Assembly (NCBI RefSeq): GCF_009857445.1
Contig: NZ_WWCN01000010.1
Coordinates: 1 to 64,000, forward strand
Reading direction: 5' to 3'
Length of the DNA: 64,000 nt
From: Duganella flavida
GTDB lineage: Bacteria > Pseudomonadota > Gammaproteobacteria > Burkholderiales > Burkholderiaceae_D
Shown here: piece by piece, positions 9,243 to 16,542 of the stretch
How positions within the stretch are numbered: position 1 is the first letter of the stretch
Layout: each line of letters opens with the position of its first letter
Made by a program: the position numbers and the translations under genes
Notes under the pieces: generated by a model
The model's input: only the letters and a program-made list of their open reading frames with translations
Databases searched by the model: none
Told to the model about the DNA's origin: nothing

Positions 9243-10690
9243 TGGGACTGGCCGGGATACTGATTGCACTGCTGTTCCTAATCTGGCTGGCTTATCGAGG
9301 CTGGAGCATCCTGTTGCTGGCGCCACTGGCCGCGATGCTGGCAGCGCTGCTGTCAGGCCAGCCGGTAATCGCGCATTGGACGCTGACCTTCATGCACAGC
9401 GGCGCCGGCTTCATCGCCCAGTATTTCCCCTTGTTCCTGCTGGGCGCCTTGTTCGGCAAGCTGATGGACGACAGCGGTTCGCTGAAAACCATCGCCGATT
9501 TCATGACCGCCAAACTGGGGCCGAAGCGCGCGGTGCTGGCGGTGGTGCTGGCCGGCGCCATCGTGACTTACGGCGGCGTCAGCCTGTTCGTGGCCTTCTT
9601 CGTGTTGGCGCCGATGGCGCATGCACTGTTCAAGGCCGGCAATATTCCGACCAGCCTGATGCCCCCGGCCATCGTGCTGGGTACGTCCACCTTCACCATG
9701 ACTGCCATGCCGGGCACGCCGGCAATCCAGAACGCGATTCCGATTCCGTATTTCGGCACCACGCCGTTTGCGGCGCCGGGACTGGGCATCATCGCCACGG
9801 TCATCATTCTGGCGTTTGGCTTGCTGTGGCTGGCGCGGATGGAGCGGGTGGCGCGCCGGCGCGGCCTCGGCTACGCAGGAGGGCCATCGCACGATAGCGC
9901 GGTGGACAGCGCGCTGGTGCGTGAACGGGCCAGCGCGGCGCGCGAGTTCGATCCGGCTGAACTGCATCGCGGCAGCGCGTCGGTGCGCCAGCCGGGCATT
10001 GCGGTGGCGGTGCTGCCGCTGGTGGTGGTCGTGGTTGGCAACCTCGGCATGAACCTGCTGGTGCTGCCGCACTGGCAGGCCAGTTATCTGGCGCAGGCGG
10101 AGTGGGGCGCTACCAGGATGGCGGCGGTGGGCGGCGTGTGGGCGGTGCTGATTGCGCTGGCGGCCGCCATCGTCTGTCTGGTGGCGCTGAATTACCGCAG
10201 CATGCGAACGTTGCGCGAGAGTGTGGATGCCGGCGCCAATGCGGCAGTGCTGCCGGCGCTGAGCGTAGCCAGCCTGGTCGGCTTCGGGGCGGTGGTGGCG
10301 GCTTTGCCTGCGTTCGCCATCGTGCGCGAATGGGTGTTGACGATCGAGGGCGGACCGCTGGTTTCCTTGGCCGTGGCCACCAACGTGCTGGCCGCGCTGA
10401 CCGGCTCCGCCTCCGGCGGGTTGACGATTGCCTTGCAGGCGCTGGCGCCAACTTACATGAGCTTGTCCAGCAGCCTGGGCATCGATCCGGCCTTGTTGCA
10501 CCGGGTGGCGGTGATCGGCGCTGGCACACTGGACAGCCTGCCGCACAACGGCGCCGTGGTCAGCCTGCTGGCAGTGTGCGGCGCCACCCATCGCGAAAGC
10601 TACTTCGACATTCTGATGGTCGGCATCGTCGGCCCGATCGTTGCGTTGGTCACCGTGGTGGCGCTGGGCACGCGCTTTGGCGCATTTTGA
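9242..10690 (+). CDS. GntP-family permease
   Basis: Polytopic membrane protein of about 482 residues, related to gluconate:H+ symporters (GntP/GntT) and to D-3-hydroxybutyrate- or citrate-type permeases of the same superfamily. Visible features are repeated hydrophobic helices, a central hydrophilic loop (about residues 200-245), and the conserved C-terminal DSLPHNGAV segment. Substrate not identifiable. ATG at 9242 is chosen over 9236 because GGAGG (9230-9234) lies 7 bases upstream. The gene ends with a 41-base tail-to-tail overlap with the hydrolase-ACBP gene. Confidence 0.82.
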   Translation: MGLAGILIALLFLIWLAYRGWSILLLAPLAAMLAALLSGQPVIAHWTLTFMHSGAGFIAQYFPLFLLGALFGKLMDDSGSLKTIADFMTAKLGPKRAVLAVVLAGAIVTYGGVSLFVAFFVLAPMAHALFKAGNIPTSLMPPAIVLGTSTFTMTAMPGTPAIQNAIPIPYFGTTPFAAPGLGIIATVIILAFGLLWLARMERVARRRGLGYAGGPSHDSAVDSALVRERASAAREFDPAELHRGSASVRQPGIAVAVLPLVVVVVGNLGMNLLVLPHWQASYLAQAEWGATRMAAVGGVWAVLIALAAAIVCLVALNYRSMRTLRESVDAGANAAVLPALSVASLVGFGAVVAALPAFAIVREWVLTIEGGPLVSLAVATNVLAALTGSASGGLTIALQALAPTYMSLSSSLGIDPALLHRVAVIGAGTLDSLPHNGAVVSLLAVCGATHRESYFDILMVGIVGPIVALVTVVALGTRFGAF

Positions 10691-12161
10691 CGGAAGGCGC
10701 ATCGTCTTCCTTGAGCTGCTGCACCAGGCTGGCGTACTCGAGGATCGCCTGATCCTGCGTTAAGCCTGTGCGGGCGGCCCAGGCATCGAACTTGGCGCGG
10801 CCCACCACATCGAGCGCGCCCGGTCGTTCGGCGTGGTTATCGCCGATGGTGCTTTGCTTGTACAAGGCATAGAGCCGCAGCAGCGTCTGCTCATCCGGCG
10901 ACTTGCTCAGCGTCTTGGACAGTGCTACTGCCGCCGCCAGCGTTTGTTCCGCTACGTTGGGCTGGTCGGGCACCGGTTCGCCACCGAAGTAAGCATCTTC
11001 CAGCGCTGGATCATCGGGGAACCAGCGTGCTTCCAGCAAGCGGCCACGCTGCAGCTGCATCTCCAGCACGCCGTGTGACGCCAGAGCGCCGCATTGCAGA
11101 GTGGCTGGCATCATCACCATGCCGGCATTGATGACCGGCGTACCGAACGCGCTCAGCACCAGGCCATCCTTGGCCCAGGCCTGCAAACGCAGCAGGCCCT
11201 TCTTGCCGCGGAAAATACCGCTGCTGCGGTTGTGGCCGGGCTGATACCAGGCAAAATCCGGAATGCCGCGCTCATACAGCGCCGCGAAATCGCCGCGGGC
11301 AAGCTCGCCCTGCACGGCCGCCAGCAGGGCATCGACCTGGGCTGGCGACATGGCTGGATCGTCGCCCTGAGTTCCTTGCCCCAGGCTGCCGACGCCAAAG
11401 AATTCCAGCGCGCGTTGGGTCAGCAGCTCCTTGTCGTTGTCGACACAAATCAGGTGGTAGCTATTTTCCAGAATGACCATGCGGGCCTGACCGGCGCGCT
11501 GGCCCGCGCCGATGTGCTCGACCAGAAAGTTGGCCGAGCGCAGGCTGGTCAACTCGTCGCGGCGCGCATGGATCACCAGTGTCGGGCACGGAATGCGCGA
11601 CAGCCCGCGCATCACCAAGCGGCGCAGGCGGTCGACCTCGCGGATGCAGGCCAGCGGCACCCAGCTGTAGGCAAACGCATCGCCGCGTTCAAATTTGGCC
11701 CGTACAATGGCGCGCAGCTCATCATTCTTGATACCGTACGGGTCTTCCTCATCCACCCGCATGCGCTCGGCCATGCCGGGGATCCAGTACAGCAGATGCC
11801 GCAGGCCCCGATACCACGGCGTCGACCAGCCATCAATGAATACCGGCGGCGCCAGCGCCACCAGCCGTCCTTTGGCATGGCCTTCGCGCTTGCAGGTCTC
11901 AATCGCCAGCAACGAGCCCATGCACATGCCCATGACGTGCAGCACCTCATGCTGGCCGATGATTTCGCGGTACTTCACCCGTACCGCCTCCAGCCAGTCC
12001 TCGGCGCGCACGCCGATCAAGTCGGCCGGTTGGCCGCCATGGCCGGGGAGGGTAATCGAATAAGTGACGAAGCCGGCGTTCTTGAGCCGTTTGTGCAGGG
12101 AGCCAAGGTCGTACTGGGTTCCACCCAGACCGTGAATCAGGAGTACCGCAGGTTCAGTCAT
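10650..12161 (-). CDS. Alpha/beta hydrolase with Cys nucleophile fused to SnoaL-like and acyl-CoA-binding (ACBP) domains
   Basis: 503-residue cytosolic protein with three parts. Residues 1-255 are an alpha/beta hydrolase: HGLGG oxyanion region, nucleophile elbow GMCMG with Cys80 in place of the usual Ser, and candidate Asp202 and His236. Residues about 272-395 resemble a SnoaL/ketosteroid-isomerase fold. Residues about 403-487 are an ACBP domain: Tyr431, Tyr434, Lys435, Lys457 and Tyr476 match the five acyl-CoA contacts of bovine ACBP (28, 31, 32, 54, 73) in identity and spacing. A GxCxG elbow is known from PHA synthases and dienelactone hydrolases. I infer an enzyme acting on long-chain acyl-CoA, a thioesterase or acyltransferase; unproven. 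Confidence 0.8.
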   Translation of the reverse strand: MTEPAVLLIHGLGGTQYDLGSLHKRLKNAGFVTYSITLPGHGGQPADLIGVRAEDWLEAVRVKYREIIGQHEVLHVMGMCMGSLLAIETCKREGHAKGRLVALAPPVFIDGWSTPWYRGLRHLLYWIPGMAERMRVDEEDPYGIKNDELRAIVRAKFERGDAFAYSWVPLACIREVDRLRRLVMRGLSRIPCPTLVIHARRDELTSLRSANFLVEHIGAGQRAGQARMVILENSYHLICVDNDKELLTQRALEFFGVGSLGQGTQGDDPAMSPAQVDALLAAVQGELARGDFAALYERGIPDFAWYQPGHNRSSGIFRGKKGLLRLQAWAKDGLVLSAFGTPVINAGMVMMPATLQCGALASHGVLEMQLQRGRLLEARWFPDDPALEDAYFGGEPVPDQPNVAEQTLAAAVALSKTLSKSPDEQTLLRLYALYKQSTIGDNHAERPGALDVVGRAKFDAWAARTGLTQDQAILEYASLVQQLKEDDAPSVKMRQSACPAPPR

Positions 12162-12173
12162 GAGTCTGGCGGC

Positions 12174-12653
12174 CTAGAACCGGCGGTGGCCATCATCAGG
12201 ATCGCAACGGCCGCTAAACTTGATCATGCCGTCGATGGTGATAGCGCCGCTGCGGCGGTTGATGGAGAGGCGCGGTTTATTCAGACCGTTCAAGCGGAAC
12301 TGGCCACGGATTTCATCGTGACCGACGATCAGGTCGTCGATACCCCACCAGCCATTATTGCTATCGCCATGCAGCGCCGGGATCAGGCTTTTGGGAAGCT
12401 GGATTTCGGCACGGTCGCCATGAACCGACACGTTGATGGTTGCCTGGAAATCCGACTTGCCCGTCTCGACGCTTTGCTTGGGCACATACTTGTGCTGCTG
12501 CGCATCCCACTCAAATCCGGAGTGCACTTCGGAGGTCGTTTTCTCAGCGCCGCCGTAGCACACCAACTGGATATCCTCGCCGCGATCCTGGGACTGGGCG
12601 GCTCCAGAAGCAATCAGGACCAACAGCGGCAGCAAGCGTGGCAACAGGCTCAT
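12174..12653 (-). CDS. Hypothetical secreted protein
   Basis: About 159 residues with an N-terminal signal peptide (MSLLPRLLPLLVLIASGAAQSQ) and an otherwise hydrophilic, probably beta-rich body; I recognise no domain. It contains one Cys near the start of the mature region and one near the C-terminus, which could pair in the periplasm. Start at 12653 is preferred to the ATG two codons upstream because AGGAG directly abuts the earlier one. It lies 12 bases upstream of the hydrolase-ACBP gene on the same strand, so both may be one transcript. Three imperfect direct repeats lie upstream. Confidence 0.6.
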   Translation of the reverse strand: MSLLPRLLPLLVLIASGAAQSQDRGEDIQLVCYGGAEKTTSEVHSGFEWDAQQHKYVPKQSVETGKSDFQATINVSVHGDRAEIQLPKSLIPALHGDSNNGWWGIDDLIVGHDEIRGQFRLNGLNKPRLSINRRSGAITIDGMIKFSGRCDPDDGHRRF

Positions 12654-12673
12654 TCCCATCTCCTATGTAGATG

Positions 12674-12720
12674 TAACGTAATGTGTTGGCTTAAGTATAA
12701 CCTAATGTATAAGCTAATCG
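12674..12720. repeat. Direct repeats upstream of the secreted-protein gene
   Basis: TAACGTAATGT (12674-12684) and TAACCTAATGT (12698-12708) agree at 10 of 11 positions and start 24 bases apart; TAAGCTAATCG (12710-12720) is a weaker third copy. They sit in the divergent spacer between the secreted-protein gene and the PAS-GGDEF gene and could be tandem regulator sites. Confidence 0.4.
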
Positions 12721-12785
12721 TGCCGCTTGCAGATTGCCGTGACTTGCGTGATGATCGTTGCCTTTGTATTTGAAAGCAATCAACC

Positions 12786-13706
12786 ATGACCGATCCGGAC
12801 GTCTACCGCACTCTGCTTGAATCCACCCAGGCCATCCCTTGGCGCATCGAATGGGCCACCATGCAATTCACGTATATCGGCCCGCAAATCGAGGCGCTGC
12901 TGGGCTGGAAGCAGGCCAGCTGGCTGTCCGCGAACGACTGGGCAGACCGCATCCACGAGGAAGACCGTCAGAAAACCGTGGATTTCTGCGTGTCGCAATC
13001 GCAGAAGGGGATCGATCACGAAGCCGATTACCGCGCCCTGACCAGCGATGGCGACTACGTCTGGATCCGTGACGTGGTGCATGTGGTGCGGCGCGAGGAC
13101 GGCAGCGTGGAGGCGCTGGTGGGCTTCATGTTCAACATCACCGAGCGCAAGCAAGCGGAGGAGAAAATCCTGCAACTGCAGCGCGAGCTGGAGGTGCTGT
13201 CTTACCGCGACAGCCTGACCAGTGTCGCCAACCGCCGCATGTTCGACACCATGTATCAGGTTGAATGGGCCAAGGCGCGCACCAGCGGCCACCCGCTATC
13301 GCTGGTGGTGGTCGATATCGACTACTTCAAGCAGTACAACGACCATTACGGTCACGTGCAGGGCGATGCCTGCCTGCGCCAGGTCGCGCAGTCGCTGGAT
13401 GGCGGCGCGGCCCGTTCGCAGGACCTGTGCGCGCGCCTGGGCGGCGAAGAATTCGTCTTGTTGCTGCCGTCAACGGACGCGGCCACCGCCCGCAGCGTGG
13501 CCGAGCGCTGCCGCAAGCTGGTGGCGCAAAAGGAGATCCCGCACGCCCGCTCCGGCGTCGGCCGTCTGGTGACCGTCAGCATGGGCGTGGGCACCATCAT
13601 TCCTGGCGACCAGGATGATCCGAGCGTGTTCCTGGACCGGATCGACCGCCGGCTGTATCAGGCAAAGTCCGCAGGGCGCGACCGCATCTGTGATGTTGAA
13701 GCTTAG
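12786..13706 (+). CDS. PAS-GGDEF diguanylate cyclase
   Basis: Soluble 306-residue enzyme. Residues about 5-120 form a PAS domain of the PAS_3 type (FTYIGPQIEALLGW, WADRIHEEDR, FMFNITERK), joined by a short coiled coil to a GGDEF domain (about 140-305). The active site GGEEF is intact, and RSQD five residues before it is an RxxD inhibition site, so it should synthesise cyclic di-GMP under control of the PAS signal. Upstream ribosome-binding site is weak. The intergenic distance to the malate:quinone oxidoreductase gene is 79 bases and holds a clear promoter for that gene. Confidence 0.9.
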   Translation: MTDPDVYRTLLESTQAIPWRIEWATMQFTYIGPQIEALLGWKQASWLSANDWADRIHEEDRQKTVDFCVSQSQKGIDHEADYRALTSDGDYVWIRDVVHVVRREDGSVEALVGFMFNITERKQAEEKILQLQRELEVLSYRDSLTSVANRRMFDTMYQVEWAKARTSGHPLSLVVVDIDYFKQYNDHYGHVQGDACLRQVAQSLDGGAARSQDLCARLGGEEFVLLLPSTDAATARSVAERCRKLVAQKEIPHARSGVGRLVTVSMGVGTIIPGDQDDPSVFLDRIDRRLYQAKSAGRDRICDVEA

Positions 13707-13729
13707 ATAATGTCGGTTAACCACAATGG

Positions 13730-13758
13730 TTGAATTCTCTGGCGTGATTTAATATTAC
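13730..13758 (+). promoter_or_regulatory. Sigma-70-like promoter of mqo
   Basis: TTGAAT (13730-13735), a 17-base spacer, and TATTAC (13753-13758) match a housekeeping promoter; AAGAGGA near 13770 is the ribosome-binding site before the ATG at 13786. Confidence 0.5.
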
Positions 13759-13785
13759 CGCCCAGTTCTTAAGAGGATAAAGCCC

Positions 13786-15501
13786 ATGAGTCAATCGAAT
13801 AACAATCAGCCAGCGGACAGCCAAGGCCGCCGCTTTTCCCGCCGCCAGTTTATTGGCGCGGCGGTTGGCGCAGCAGCAGTATGGGGTGGCTACTCCTTGC
13901 TGTTCGGCGGCCAATTCCGTGCTGACAAGGCCGATCGTAAAGTGGATGTGCTGCTGATTGGCGGCGGCATCATGAGCGCGACGCTGGGTGTTTATCTGGC
14001 TGAACTGGAACCAGGTTGGACTTATGAGGTGTTCGAGCGTTTGGACAAAGTGGCGGAAGAGAGTTCCAATGGCTGGAACAACGCCGGCACCGGCCACTCG
14101 GCGCTGTGCGAACTGAACTACACCCCGATGGACGACAAGGGCAAAGTGCAGATTTCCAAGGCGGTTGAGATCAACGAGAACTTCCAGATTTCGCGTCAAT
14201 TTTGGTCGCATCAAGTGCGCAAGGGCGTGCTAGGCAATCCGCGCGAATTCATCAATTCGACGCCGCACATGAATCTGGTCTTCGGCGCGGAGAACCGCGA
14301 GTTCATTCGCAAGCGCGTGGAGGCGTTGAAGGCATCGCCGCTGTTCGCCGGCATGGAAATGACCACCGATGCGGCCAAAATCAAAGAGTGGATTCCCATC
14401 ATGATGGAAGGCCGCAAGCCGGATGAGGTCGTGACCGCCACGCGCTCGCCGCTGGGCACCGACGTCAACCTGGGCGCGATCACCCGCCAGTTCTACAAGC
14501 ACTTGAATGAACGCGTCGGCGTCAAGGTATCGACCGGCCATGAAGTGCGCTCGATCACGCGTAACGACGATGGCTCGTGGCGAGTGTCGGCGTTCGACAT
14601 CAAGGATAAATCCCGCATCCAGACGGTGGATGCGCGCCACATCTTCATCGGCGCCGGTGGCGCGGCGCTGCCGCTGTTGCAGCTGTCGGGCATTCCTGAG
14701 GCTAAGCAATACGGTGGCTTCCCGGTCGGTGGCGAATTCCTGGTGACGGACAATCCTGAGATTGCCTCGCGCCACCTGGCCAAGGTCTATGGCCTGGCCG
14801 ATACCGGCTCGCCGCCGATGTCGGTGCCGCACCTGGACACCCGCGTGCTGGATGGTAAAACCGTGCTGTTGTTCGGCCCGTTTGCCACTTGGTCCAGCAA
14901 GTATCTCAAGAACGGCTCTTACTTCGATATGGCGAAGGCTACGACGCCGTCGAATATCATTCCGCAGATGCAGGTTGGCATGCATGAGTTTGCACTGGTC
15001 AAATACCTCGCGCAGCAACTGGAGCTGTCGAAAGAGGAAAAAATGGCAGCGCTGCGCCATTACATGCCCGAAGCAAAAGACCAGGATTGGCGCTTGTGGC
15101 AGGCTGGCCAGCGTGTCCAGATCATCAAGAATGTGCCCGGCCAGGGCGGCGTACTAAAGCTCGGCACCGAAGTTGTGGTGGCCGAAGATCGCTCGGTCTC
15201 CGCGTTGTTAGGCGCGTCGCCGGGCGGATCGACCTCGCCGGCGATCATGTTGTCGCTGCTGGAGAAAGTGTTCCCGGACCGGATGAAGACCGCTGCTTGG
15301 CAGGATAAAATCCGCGAGATCGTTCCTACCTATGGCAAAAAGCTGAACGAGAACCCGCAGCTGCTGGCGACGGAATGGGCGGCGACCGCTGAAACCCTGC
15401 AACTGGCAATTGCATCGCCATCCCTGGACCGTTTTGTACCGGCCAGCGCGCCGGCCGAACAGCCGGGCGTGGTGAAAAAAGTGCCGGATATCGCGCTCTA
15501 A
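13786..15501 (+). CDS. mqo: Malate:quinone oxidoreductase with twin-arginine-like N-terminus
   Basis: FAD enzyme oxidising L-malate to oxaloacetate and passing electrons to quinone, a TCA-cycle step linked to the respiratory chain. The fold is evident from the FAD motif DVLLIGGGIMSATLG and the Mqo signature NGWNNAGTGHSALCELNYTP region. Unlike the compact E. coli enzyme it starts with about 50 extra residues containing SRRQFIGAAVGAAAV, an S-R-R-x-F twin-arginine motif followed by a hydrophobic stretch. This could be a Tat signal or a membrane anchor, placing the enzyme on the outer face of the membrane. The stop codon overlaps the convergent LuxR gene by 4 bases. Confidence 0.93.
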   Translation: MSQSNNNQPADSQGRRFSRRQFIGAAVGAAAVWGGYSLLFGGQFRADKADRKVDVLLIGGGIMSATLGVYLAELEPGWTYEVFERLDKVAEESSNGWNNAGTGHSALCELNYTPMDDKGKVQISKAVEINENFQISRQFWSHQVRKGVLGNPREFINSTPHMNLVFGAENREFIRKRVEALKASPLFAGMEMTTDAAKIKEWIPIMMEGRKPDEVVTATRSPLGTDVNLGAITRQFYKHLNERVGVKVSTGHEVRSITRNDDGSWRVSAFDIKDKSRIQTVDARHIFIGAGGAALPLLQLSGIPEAKQYGGFPVGGEFLVTDNPEIASRHLAKVYGLADTGSPPMSVPHLDTRVLDGKTVLLFGPFATWSSKYLKNGSYFDMAKATTPSNIIPQMQVGMHEFALVKYLAQQLELSKEEKMAALRHYMPEAKDQDWRLWQAGQRVQIIKNVPGQGGVLKLGTEVVVAEDRSVSALLGASPGGSTSPAIMLSLLEKVFPDRMKTAAWQDKIREIVPTYGKKLNENPQLLATEWAATAETLQLAIASPSLDRFVPASAPAEQPGVVKKVPDIAL

Positions 15502-16421
15502 TTCCGACAGCCCAGCGCCGCCTGCAACTGCATCTTGTTGCCGACGGCAAGCTTGGTATAGCAGCATTTGATGTAAGACCGAACGGTGTCTGGCGAAATA
15601 CCCAGCACTTTCGCAATCTCCTTGTACGATAGGCCCGTGGCATAGTGTTCCGCCACGGTCCGTTCGCGGGCCGTCAGCGCGCCGCTGCGGTTGGGCCTGA
15701 TCATCACGCGCTGTGCCCCCGGCACACCACCCGCCACCGGCACGATGCACACTTTCGCTGTGACGCCGGGTGGACCTTCAAAACCAGCTTCAGTCAGCAC
15801 GATACGGCGCCCGCACCAGCCGGGCCACGCCGCGTACAGCATGGCGCTGAAACGTGGATCGGCATCAATCACGCCGCCATCGGGCGACAGCAGCGCTTGC
15901 GGCTCGTCGCGTGTCACTTGCGCATGCGACCAGCTACCTTGCCAGGCTTGCATCAGGTGCGGCGCCAGCATTTGCTTGACCACGCGGTCGGCATCCGTAA
16001 ATGGCTGTGCCGACTCGTTGCGATACAGGGAAATCACCTGCAGCAGCTTGCCGCTCGCATCCGGCACGGCGGTGGCCACCAGCGAGTGCAGGTCATGGTG
16101 CTGGTCGAAACGGCGCAGGAAGCGGTCGGCACTGTGGCCGCTCTTCATGGTGGTTACGCCTACCTCGTTGACCAGACGCTGGCGCACATCGTCGCGCTCG
16201 CGGATGTCATGTAATTCCCGGTCGAACTCCGGCCGTGTGCCGTAGCAGGCGCTGTGCAGAATGTCCTCGTCGGCTATGCAGCCCACGCTCCATCGGGCAG
16301 AGGTGAACGGCAGGTCGCGCCGCAGGCGCGCGATGGCCCAGTCCTGAAATGCCGTAGGCGCCAGGGCACGCGAGGCGTCATGCAAATCCAGTACCAGGCA
16401 GCTGTATTGCTGCAGCTCCAT
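15498..16421 (-). CDS. LuxR-family transcriptional regulator
   Basis: 307-residue regulator. The C-terminal about 60 residues form a LuxR/FixJ helix-turn-helix (LTARERTVAEHYATGLSYKE, then VLGISPDTVRSYIK). The N-terminal 230 residues are not a receiver or an obvious acyl-homoserine-lactone domain; they look like a divergent PAS/GAF-type sensor, so the signal is unknown. No LuxI homologue is nearby. It is transcribed away from the adjacent exported amidohydrolase gene, with a 121-base spacer between them, and may control it. Confidence 0.78.
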   Translation of the reverse strand: MELQQYSCLVLDLHDASRALAPTAFQDWAIARLRRDLPFTSARWSVGCIADEDILHSACYGTRPEFDRELHDIRERDDVRQRLVNEVGVTTMKSGHSADRFLRRFDQHHDLHSLVATAVPDASGKLLQVISLYRNESAQPFTDADRVVKQMLAPHLMQAWQGSWSHAQVTRDEPQALLSPDGGVIDADPRFSAMLYAAWPGWCGRRIVLTEAGFEGPPGVTAKVCIVPVAGGVPGAQRVMIRPNRSGALTARERTVAEHYATGLSYKEIAKVLGISPDTVRSYIKCCYTKLAVGNKMQLQAALGCRN

Positions 16422-16449
16422 TTCTCATTCTCCCCGCTGTTCTTGTCCC

Positions 16450-16463
16450 CCGCATCTGCGGGA
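16450..16463. promoter_or_regulatory. Palindrome between luxR-type and amidohydrolase genes
   Basis: CCCGCA and TGCGGG are perfect 6-bp arms around TC, located in the divergent spacer. Either an operator or an RNA hairpin in the leader of the LuxR-type gene. Confidence 0.35.
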
Positions 16464-16542
16464 TTTATCTGTCGAGTATCGCGCAATAACATGGCCCAGG
16501 CAACTGGCGATAACGGCCCGGTGCATCTTCTAACCGACGGAA

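Noticed and set aside
11094..12773. 559-codon open frame on the + strand
   Set aside because: It lies opposite the hydrolase-ACBP and secreted-protein genes, which have clear domains; its protein shows no fold signature and only the composition bias of GC-rich antisense frames.
16450..16463. CCCGCA/TGCGGG as a terminator
   Set aside because: No T-run follows on either strand and it is between divergent genes, so I list it only as a palindrome.
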